Part shown: positions 1 through 5,208 of the stretch, piece after piece
Layout of the letters: each line of letters begins with the position of its first letter
Numbering within the stretch: position 1 is the first letter of the stretch
Origin: an uncultured Ignavibacteria bacterium
GTDB lineage: Bacteria; Bacteroidota; Ignavibacteria; Kapaibacteriales; UBA961
Assembly (NCBI GenBank): GCA_937868245.1
Contig: CALMMI010000348.1
Coordinates: 1 to 5,208, forward strand
DNA: 5,208 nt
Direction of reading: 5' to 3'
Program-made: the position numbers and the translations under genes
Notes under the pieces: model-generated
Databases searched by the model: none
Told to the model about the DNA's origin: nothing
What the model saw: the letters and a program-made list of their open reading frames with translations, nothing else

Positions 1-420
1 ACCAAGATAATTCCCATACATGATTGCAGCTCCATCAGAGGATAACTTGGCAATAAAACCGTCTTTATCACCACTTGTATTAAATGAAATATCAAATTCA
101 ACACCTTTATTTGAATTGGGAAGATTGTTTGATTTTGAAAAACCGCAAAAGACTATATTCCCGTTCAGATCTACTGCACAGGATTTTGAAAAATCATCAA
201 GAGTTCCGCCATAAAATGTGCAAAATAGTAAATTACTTAAATCAGGATTGAATTTTGCTACATATGCATCATATCCACCATCTATCGTCCGGTCGTAACT
301 GCCTTCTTGAACCGGAAAATTAGTTGAAGAAGTAAATCCTGTTACAATTACATTATTGGAATAATCGAGAACAACCTTTCTTCCTTCATCTTCTCCTGAA
401 CCGCCAATAAAAGTGGAGTA
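1..420 (-). repeat. SBBP-type beta-propeller repeats in the downstream gene
   Basis: Two whole blades and the start of a third are visible, with a period of about 65 residues (about 195 bp). Each starts with (Y/C)(S/T)(T/N)(F/Y)(I/Y/L)GG or a close variant, continues into a D..N.(V/I)(V/F)..GF strand and an NFP or NLP turn, and ends with (D/G).(Y/F)(V/I)AK(F/L) and a polar turn. The order and spacing match the blades of the upstream gene. Confidence 0.8.
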
Positions 421-1170
421 GATAAGAGGATCAATAACCAATTGCTTGGAATTATCATAATTTTTAACGGTAAAACCGACGTTCCCTTCTGATTTCAAAA
501 AAAACGAACATTCTACTTTTTGCCTGAAATTCCCATGCATTTGATAGGCATATAACTTTTGCTGTACCACATCTCCAATTGAAGTATGGATAACCAGCTC
601 CCCTTCCGAATTAATTTTAACTCCTTTAGCTCCCTTGAAATTCATGAGAATATCTTTAACATTTCCATTCGGAGCAATAATAAAGTCGTATCGAATATAT
701 CCTTCTTCAAAATACATACGCTGGTCAATACCTTTGTATATTTCTTTAAGTACAACCTCGCTATAAGTAGGCACGTAACTCGCCCATTTCGATTTATCGT
801 TTCCAATAAAGTAATTATAATAGGTATTTTGTAATCCATTTGGTCTATCAACAGATATCCTCCCACCAAGGCATTCCATATCGACTACATTTCCGTGAAT
901 CGTTCCTTTGGACGTATCATTAATTTCCACAGGAAGTAAAGAAGATTTATTCTTCTCGGTATATTCAACAGTGCAGAAATCATACCGTATCCCCTTGTTT
1001 GTTATCCATGCATTCATCCCTTTCGATTTTGCAAGATAGAGTACATTACTGTTCCACTGACCTTTGTTTTGGATGAATACAGCATTAGAATGCTTTGAAG
1101 AATTGAGTTCAACTGCACGAACAATTCCAAAAGAAGAAAGGAAGAAACATAGTAATAATAATATTTTCAT
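1..1170 (-). CDS. Secreted SBBP-repeat protein with DUF7948-like N-terminal domain (3' partial)
   Basis: The frame is open from ATG at 1168-1170 to the window edge: 390 codons with no stop. The start is supported by a signal peptide (MKILLLLCFFLSSFGIVRA, probable cleavage after VRA at residue 19), by AAAGGA 8 nt upstream, and by an in-frame TGA at 1222-1224 that limits any extension. Residues 29-249 match the domain that usually precedes SBBP repeats: FIQNKGQW near 32-39, YFIGNDKSKW at 120-129, VPTYSEVVLKEIYKGID at 133-149, YDFIIAPNG at 161-169, and a terminal LVIDPLIYSTFIGG. SBBP blades then begin near 251 (YSTFIGGSGEDE) and 316 (CTFYGGTLDD), and a third begins at the edge (YGNYLG). The protein should be exported by Sec. 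A T9SS sorting domain is expected at the missing C-terminus by analogy with its neighbour, but it is not visible. The biological role is unknown; the domains suggest an extracellular structural or adhesive protein. It may be a tandem paralogue of the upstream gene. Confidence 0.93.
   Translation of the reverse strand, partial: MKILLLLCFFLSSFGIVRAVELNSSKHSNAVFIQNKGQWNSNVLYLAKSKGMNAWITNKGIRYDFCTVEYTEKNKSSLLPVEINDTSKGTIHGNVVDMECLGGRISVDRPNGLQNTYYNYFIGNDKSKWASYVPTYSEVVLKEIYKGIDQRMYFEEGYIRYDFIIAPNGNVKDILMNFKGAKGVKINSEGELVIHTSIGDVVQQKLYAYQMHGNFRQKVECSFFLKSEGNVGFTVKNYDNSKQLVIDPLIYSTFIGGSGEDEGRKVVLDYSNNVIVTGFTSSTNFPVQEGSYDRTIDGGYDAYVAKFNPDLSNLLFCTFYGGTLDDFSKSCAVDLNGNIVFCGFSKSNNLPNSNKGVEFDISFNTSGDKDGFIAKLSSDGAAIMYGNYLG
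424..1086 (-). other. DUF7948-like N-terminal domain
   Basis: Residues 29-249 carry the run of motifs that commonly precedes SBBP repeats in secreted FCB-group and other bacterial proteins: NKGQW, a long beta-rich stretch, YFIGND..KW, a Y.GID motif, YDF...P.G and a closing LVIDP just before the first blade. The function of this domain is not known to me. The family name is from memory; a profile search was not run. Confidence 0.7.
1114..1170 (-). other. Sec signal peptide of the SBBP-repeat protein
   Basis: Residues 1-19 show a single Lys after Met, a hydrophobic core (ILLLLCFFLSSFGIV), and a VRA motif fitting the -3/-1 rule for signal peptidase I. The Cys at residue 8 sits inside the hydrophobic core, too early for a lipobox, so a lipoprotein is unlikely. 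The mature protein would start at about Val20. Confidence 0.8.
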
Positions 1171-1178
1171 AGAATAAA

Positions 1179-1184
1179 TCCTTT
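1179..1184 (-). promoter_or_regulatory. Ribosome binding site AAAGGA
   Basis: On the minus strand AAAGGA lies 8 nt before the ATG at 1168-1170. This is good Shine-Dalgarno complementarity at normal spacing and supports that start over internal methionines, the first of which is residue 52. Many Bacteroidota genes lack such a site, so it is mildly informative about the host lineage. Confidence 0.6.
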
Positions 1185-1356
1185 GACTTAAAAGCAATGG
1201 AATGATGATAAGGAATAATTTTCAGTTTTTAGGTTTACTTGAATGTCTATTGTAATTTACGAAATTTCAGAGAGCCTTACAGCATTTTAGAATATCAACT
1301 TACAAATAAGTAACATAACAATAAAAACAGTTAACTATCACGCATGTAAAGCCGGA

Positions 1357-1378
1357 ATTCCATGACTTGTCATGGAAT
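1357..1378. repeat. Perfect 22-bp inverted repeat in the intergenic gap
   Basis: The 10-bp arm ATTCCATGAC (1357-1366) and its exact reverse complement (1369-1378) are separated by TT. It lies 51 bp past the stop of the upstream gene and about 190 bp before the downstream ATG. As RNA it would form a stem of about nine pairs with a four-base loop. The T-rich run CTTTTCTT lies on its plus-strand 3' side, so in the direction of the genes it lacks a U-tract. It could be a U-tract-poor terminator, an mRNA 3'-end-protecting hairpin, or a dyad operator for the downstream gene. Which one cannot be decided here. Confidence 0.5.
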
Positions 1379-1429
1379 CTTTTCTTACAGAGCACTGTTA
1401 TAACAATAGTATATAAGATTTTTCTGCTT

Positions 1430-4400
1430 CTACTTTGCAATTAACAACCTTTTCGTAAGTACCTGAGAAGGTGAACGCACAACCAGAAAATATACTCCGT
1501 CTGGAATATCCGTTACAGAGCTTGATATTTCTTTAGAACCATTGATATTGCTGTTGAATAGAACACTAACATCTTCTCCTAGTGCATTTGTTAGAGTTAC
1601 AGTGTGTTTTCCTGATTCAGATGGGGTTATCGTCATATTCAAAACTTCGGCTGCAGGATTTGGTTGAATAGAAACAGATAATACTGATCCTGAATTATAA
1701 TAACGGACACCTCCGTCACGGCAGACACCAGTCAATCGGAAAAATCCGTCTTTGGTAGTTACTTGAACCTTGCTATTTTGGAATATCATTGATTTCAAAA
1801 CAATCGACGAGCTGTCTGTCACTCCCAATGCAGATTTCATTTCTACTACTGCAAGTGTGTCATTGTCAGTTTTCAGATTCCCGTTTATAGAAACTATCCT
1901 TCGATTGCTCTCAATTGTAGATACCTCATTAGTTGGTACTAGGACTGATGGTTCAACAGAAATCTGTGCCGTAAAAGTTGAACCTGATGCTTGAATCAAA
2001 TTTTTGGAAGATGTAATAATAAGTGGTATTCGTATAGTTTCACCCGCTGCAGCTTCAATCAATATCGGTGAAACTGAAACTGTTAGTGTTGTCGAATTGG
2101 GCTTCAAAAATTGAAAAGGAATTGAAGTTCTCATACAGCCTGTTGCATGAACAGCAACCACAGTATAACTTCCTTCAATTTTCGCTTGTATTGTTTGAGC
2201 AGTCTGCCCAATATCTGTTCCGTTCAATCTCCATGAATAATTTATGGATGGATCAAACGGACTTATAACTAAAGAATCTTCTCCAGCCTGAGTAATTATT
2301 GGTGTTAAAGGCATCGGATTTACTGTTACAGTAACCTCTGGAGAAGTTCCCCTGCATCCATTTGAATTTAATACTGCTACACTATATTTTCCGGAGGTTT
2401 TAACTGTAATTTTAGGTGTAGCTGCACCAGTTGACCATATATAAGAAATAAAAGTACCTGCATCCAAAACCACACTGTCGCCTTCACAAATATAAGTTTC
2501 TCCTGAAGGTATTATTGTTGGGGAAGGTGTAGGGCTCATTGTTATAATAATAGGCTGAGAAGTACCTTTACACCCTGCAGCATCTTCTACTTCAACTGAA
2601 TACGTACCTGCAGTTTTTACAGTTATTACCTTTGAAGTTTCTCCACTTGACCATTTGTATTTTGCAAAGTCACCTGCATCTAACAAAACGCTTTCTCCTT
2701 CGCAAAGTGTAGTTTTACCTTTTACACTAATCAAAGGGACAAGCGTTGTACCGATTACTACCGGAAAAACATTTTCGGATGAACAATTTATTGAACTTTC
2801 AATTACTTTTACTTTTCCTGTGCCTGTGTTTGCCCAACTTACAGTAACAATTGGGCTATCTTGTCCGGAAATTATTGTTCCTTCGGGTGAAACTTCCCAT
2901 TTATAAGAATTAGCAGCTACCGGAGTAACTGAATACTGTACAGGATTCCCATTTACACAAGTTGAGTTTTTCCCGGTAATCTTAGGGTTTGGTTTAAGGT
3001 TGAGTGTAACGGTTACTTTATTTGAACTCCCTTTACAACCTCCTGCATCTTGCACATCCACTGAATAATCCCCTGCTGTTTTTACTATAATTGTTTGAGT
3101 TGTTTCACCTGTTGACCATTTATAATTTGTATATCCTGCGCCAGCATCTAAAAGGATGCTATCACCTGTACAAAGATTTGGGCTACCAGTTTCAATAATA
3201 GTTGAAGTTAAATGATCGCTTACATTTACAGGATATGTTACATCTTTAAAACAACTTGAAGTTTGATCCTTTTCAGATAACGAAATCAATCCTTGTCCTA
3301 CAGCTGTCCAACTAACTTTAATTTTATTTGTATTCAACCCGCTTTTAATTGTTCCATTCTGAGTGACAGTCCATTTATAATCCCTTTTTGCATTGAAAGC
3401 AACAGAATATTCAATTTCATCTGAATTAACACATGCTGCATTTTGTCCCTGGATGATTGGATTCGGTGAAGGAAGAACATTTACGATAACAGGCGTCCGA
3501 TTATTACTTACACAATTGGTTGTAGTATCGAATGACTCTACATAATATGTTGTTGTTTGTGTTATTATAGGAGTTGTAAAGTCACGTCCAACATGCAAAA
3601 GTTTACCACCAACGAGTGAATCATACCACTTAAAATTTGCATCTGATGGAAATATTGTTGAGAGTTTTACTGAACTACTACCACAAATTGATGGATTATC
3701 TGCGGTTGGGGCTGAAGGTTCCGGGACAATTACAACATTTATTGCCTTACGAACACTTGTACATTTGGTACTAGTATCCTGCGCTTCAACATAAATTACA
3801 GTAGATTTTAGAATTGGTTTTGTTGTAAAAATTGAACCTGTTCCACTTGGGGTAGTTGCTGTTAGGGAATCATACCATAGAATTTTATTTTCGGGATTTG
3901 AGGAAGCAGAAAATTGAAGTGATGTACCAATACAAGTCTTCTTTTCTTCAATTGGAGTGTAAATAGTTGGGATTGATTTTGTTCTTACTAAGTAATGGAT
4001 TTTCTTTTCGCAGTTTTTATCAGTAGCTATTAGGGTATAACCACCTTGTTCTTCAGGGATAATTGTAAGTGAATCCGAATTTCCAACAGTAACACCTTTG
4101 GAATCACTTACCCAATTATAGGAAATGGGTCCGTCTCCTGTCATTTTGTTTCTGAGAGTTAATGGTTTCCAAGCACAAACTAATGTATCTACATGCGGTT
4201 GAGCAGTAATTGAGCATGTATTAATTACAGCAATGTAGGCATCTTGGGATCCATTAAACTCTTTGAATTTTACTTTGGATGTAGTTGGCATATCCGGAGA
4301 AGTGGTAGCGCCGGTAATATAAAAATCGCCGTCGCTGTTTTGCGTAAATGAAATTAAGGTGTCGCTTATAGACCCACCAAAATACGTGAAGTACTTACAA

Positions 4401-5208
4401 GTTCTTCCATCGGGGCTAAGTTTAAGAAGATATCCTTCGGATACTCCTTTATATGGTAAATCTACAACATCCCCTGTGGGGAAATCCGCCGATCCGCTTC
4501 CGGCAGTCCCCCCTACAACAACTGCTCCTTTATCATCTAAATATGCAATACACTTTGCTTCATCTCTTCCACTACCACCTAAATAAGAAGAATAATAATA
4601 TCCACCTCCGATTCCTAACCTGATTACAAAACCTTCTGAACTTCCTGCAAAATCTTTGTCATAACCATTAACATTGAAACCTGTTTGCGATTCGGTATAT
4701 CCACAAACAGCGGCAATACCATCCCTATCCACAGCAACAGCACTACAATAATCGATCCCGTCACCACCAATTAGAGTTGCATAATCAAGTGTGTTTCCAT
4801 TAACACTTAAGGTAGCTAAAAAACCCTCTCCTGTACTAAGATTACTGTTTGTACTACGATATGCATTAGTTGTAGTAGGAAACGAACTTGAAGTTGAACC
4901 GACAACAACCGGATGATTTGTTCTATCTAAAGTAACTGCAAGACAAGCCTCTGTGGAGTTGTTATTTCCTAAAAAAGTAGAGAAAACGAGAGTTGATCCG
5001 GTTTTATTAATCTTTGCAACAAATCCGTCAGGATTTCCATATACTCTTTTATATACACTTTGTGTAGTAGGAAAATCAGACGATTCTGTATATCCAACAA
5101 CCACAATTTCATCGGTTATAGGAACATTCACTATATCAAATGCTTGGTCAACTTTAGCACCACCAAGAAATGTAGAGAATTGAAGATTTGAGCCGGTTGT
5201 AGAAATTT
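1430..5208 (-). CDS. Secreted SBBP beta-propeller / Ig-PKD repeat protein with T9SS type A sorting domain (5' partial)
   Basis: The reading frame is open from the window edge to a TAG at 1430-1432, giving 1258 complete residues with the N-terminus missing. A GTG at 5129-5131 is in frame but lies inside a propeller blade, so it is not a credible start; 25 more in-frame residues precede it. Numbering from that GTG: SBBP-type blades up to about 305; a PKD/Ig-like unit at 307-383; two Ig_7-like units with a WYDSL motif at 389-469 and 471-553; PKD-like units at 556-637 and 714-793; short Ig-like units with an LDAG...Y.WS(T/S)G signature at 644-711, 799-866 and 871-939, and a divergent one at 941-1009; a cohesin-like domain at about 1015-1138; and a T9SS type A C-terminal domain at 1149-1233 ending KRLLIAK. 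No catalytic motif is visible. By family knowledge it should be secreted through the T9SS and either anchored to the surface or released. An adhesin or structural role is inference. It lies 259 bp upstream of a related gene in the same orientation. Confidence 0.93.
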   Translation of the reverse strand, partial: ISTTGSNLQFSTFLGGAKVDQAFDIVNVPITDEIVVVGYTESSDFPTTQSVYKRVYGNPDGFVAKINKTGSTLVFSTFLGNNNSTEACLAVTLDRTNHPVVVGSTSSSFPTTTNAYRSTNSNLSTGEGFLATLSVNGNTLDYATLIGGDGIDYCSAVAVDRDGIAAVCGYTESQTGFNVNGYDKDFAGSSEGFVIRLGIGGGYYYSSYLGGSGRDEAKCIAYLDDKGAVVVGGTAGSGSADFPTGDVVDLPYKGVSEGYLLKLSPDGRTCKYFTYFGGSISDTLISFTQNSDGDFYITGATTSPDMPTTSKVKFKEFNGSQDAYIAVINTCSITAQPHVDTLVCAWKPLTLRNKMTGDGPISYNWVSDSKGVTVGNSDSLTIIPEEQGGYTLIATDKNCEKKIHYLVRTKSIPTIYTPIEEKKTCIGTSLQFSASSNPENKILWYDSLTATTPSGTGSIFTTKPILKSTVIYVEAQDTSTKCTSVRKAINVVIVPEPSAPTADNPSICGSSSVKLSTIFPSDANFKWYDSLVGGKLLHVGRDFTTPIITQTTTYYVESFDTTTNCVSNNRTPVIVNVLPSPNPIIQGQNAACVNSDEIEYSVAFNAKRDYKWTVTQNGTIKSGLNTNKIKVSWTAVGQGLISLSEKDQTSSCFKDVTYPVNVSDHLTSTIIETGSPNLCTGDSILLDAGAGYTNYKWSTGETTQTIIVKTAGDYSVDVQDAGGCKGSSNKVTVTLNLKPNPKITGKNSTCVNGNPVQYSVTPVAANSYKWEVSPEGTIISGQDSPIVTVSWANTGTGKVKVIESSINCSSENVFPVVIGTTLVPLISVKGKTTLCEGESVLLDAGDFAKYKWSSGETSKVITVKTAGTYSVEVEDAAGCKGTSQPIIITMSPTPSPTIIPSGETYICEGDSVVLDAGTFISYIWSTGAATPKITVKTSGKYSVAVLNSNGCRGTSPEVTVTVNPMPLTPIITQAGEDSLVISPFDPSINYSWRLNGTDIGQTAQTIQAKIEGSYTVVAVHATGCMRTSIPFQFLKPNSTTLTVSVSPILIEAAAGETIRIPLIITSSKNLIQASGSTFTAQISVEPSVLVPTNEVSTIESNRRIVSINGNLKTDNDTLAVVEMKSALGVTDSSSIVLKSMIFQNSKVQVTTKDGFFRLTGVCRDGGVRYYNSGSVLSVSIQPNPAAEVLNMTITPSESGKHTVTLTNALGEDVSVLFNSNINGSKEISSSVTDIPDGVYFLVVRSPSQVLTKRLLIAK
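1433..1687 (-). other. T9SS type A C-terminal sorting domain (Por secretion tail)
   Basis: The last 85 residues carry the usual landmarks: SIQPNPAAEVLNM near the start, a VTLTNALGEDV strand, the DIPDGVYFLVV signature and a basic end, KRLLIAK. Such domains direct Sec-exported proteins through the outer-membrane type IX translocon and are normally removed at the surface. This is the strongest functional and taxonomic clue in the window. Confidence 0.93.
1718..2089 (-). other. Cohesin-like beta domain ahead of the sorting signal
   Basis: Residues about 1015-1138 read as a beta-rich domain: AGETIRIPLIIT, then FTAQISVEPSVLVPT, a later SINGNL...DTLAVVEMKSALG stretch, and GFFRLTGVC.DGG at the end. 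The pattern resembles cohesin-type domains that often precede T9SS tails in Ignavibacteria-like proteins. It could serve in carbohydrate or protein binding, but no specific ligand residue can be named. The call rests on pattern memory only. Confidence 0.45.
2105..2521 (-). repeat. Extra LDAG-type Ig-like copy followed by a divergent copy
   Basis: Residues 871-939 (2315-2521) are a third LDAG-type unit (ICEGDSVVLDAG, IWSTGAAT, KTSGKYSVAV, GCRGTS) without a PKD-like partner. Residues 941-1009 (2105-2311) keep the outline (YSWRLNG, IEGSYTVVAV, ATGCMRTS) but lose the first Cys and the LDAG strand. The tip of the array thus looks like added half-modules. Confidence 0.7.
2534..3466 (-). repeat. Tandem duplication of a two-domain PKD-like + LDAG Ig-like module
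   Basis: Unit 1 (2999-3466, residues 556-711) and unit 2 (2534-2992, residues 714-866) have the same order. A PKD-like domain (PNP.I.G.N..CVN.....YSV, then YKW.V...GTI.SG) is followed by a short Ig-like domain (LC.G.S(I/V)LLDAG, YKWS.GET, VKTAG.YSV.V.DA.GCKG). Similarity is strong in protein and clearly drifted in DNA, so the duplication is not recent. Confidence 0.8.
3473..3967 (-). repeat. Two Ig_7-like (CHU_C-associated) domains
   Basis: Residues 389-469 and 471-553 are about 82 residues each. They share a Cys near the start (C400, C483), a (L/K)WYDS(L) strand, a G..(F/L)TT(K)P(I) segment, a TT..Y.VE..D(T)(S/T)T..C segment with the second Cys (C457, C540), and a closing VIV strand. This fits Ig_7 domains found in large T9SS-exported proteins. 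They probably act as spacer or adhesive stalk units. Confidence 0.75.
4217..5208 (-). repeat. Five SBBP-type beta-propeller blades in the upstream gene
   Basis: Blades begin at FSTFLGG (near the window edge), FSTFLGN (residue 50, numbering from the in-frame GTG at 5129-5131), YATLIGG (117), SSYLGGS (181) and YFTYFGG (247). The spacing is 64-67 residues. Most carry a central VVVG(Y/S)T strand, a (D/S)FPTT turn and an (D/E)G(F/Y) strand that closes the blade. The array runs off the window, so the total blade count is unknown; closed propellers usually have six to eight. Confidence 0.85.

Noticed and set aside
642..869. Short minus-strand frame of 75 codons
   Set aside because: It lies in a different frame inside the DUF7948-like domain of the downstream gene, whose motifs clearly mark the coding frame.
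1184..1206. TTGACT on the plus strand as a -35 element
   Set aside because: It overlaps the RBS region of a minus-strand gene, the spaced -10 (TGATAA) is poor, and there is no plus-strand gene to serve.
1249..1254. TACAAT on the minus strand as a -10 element for the downstream gene
   Set aside because: It is 5 of 6 to TATAAT but has no acceptable -35 at 16-18 bp, and no Bacteroidota-type TAnnTTTG was found; in an AT-rich gap such matches are expected by chance.
1397..1404. GTTATAAC 8-bp palindrome
   Set aside because: Short AT-rich palindromes of this size are common by chance and it has no supporting context.
4359..4586. Plus-strand open frames such as 20-214, 586-834, 1770-1994, 2068-2268, 2655-2906, 4359-4586 and 4953-5183
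   Set aside because: All are antisense to well-supported minus-strand coding sequence, have low-complexity or shadow-like composition and show no recognisable domain.
5129..5131. GTG as start codon of the large minus-strand gene
   Set aside because: The frame stays open upstream to the window edge and those 25 residues form the first half of an SBBP blade; translation must begin outside the window.

Overview
The window is AT-rich. It carries two incomplete genes in tandem, both on the minus strand, separated by a 259-bp gap (1171-1429). I support no gene on the plus strand; the open frames there are antisense shadows of the two large genes. The C-terminus of the first gene is a clear type A sorting domain of the type IX secretion system (T9SS). 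That places the organism in the Bacteroidota/Ignavibacteriota/Kapabacteria part of the FCB group. The sequence alone does not allow a closer assignment. A plausible Shine-Dalgarno sequence before the second gene leans slightly towards Ignavibacteria or Kapabacteria, but this is weak evidence.

Layout in the direction of transcription, from high to low coordinates. Gene A (5208 to 1430, 5' end outside the window) encodes at least 1258 residues of a secreted mosaic protein. It begins inside a series of SBBP-type beta-propeller repeats, with five blades visible. A string of about nine Ig/PKD-like beta-sandwich units follows, then a cohesin-like beta domain, then the T9SS sorting domain and a TAG stop. 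The gap holds a perfect 22-bp inverted repeat (1357-1378) and little else I can support. Gene B (1170 to 1, 3' end outside the window) starts with an ATG behind an AAAGGA ribosome binding site. It encodes a signal peptide, an N-terminal domain of the kind that precedes SBBP repeats (DUF7948-like), and then SBBP blades running off the window edge.

The two genes look like paralogous secreted repeat proteins. B shows the N-terminal half of the architecture and A shows the C-terminal half. Both are probably exported by Sec across the inner membrane; A, and probably B, would then be moved to the cell surface or medium by the T9SS. No enzyme active site is visible. An adhesive, surface-layer or extracellular structural role is the most that can be inferred. 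I see no defence system, mobile element, RNA gene or CRISPR array.
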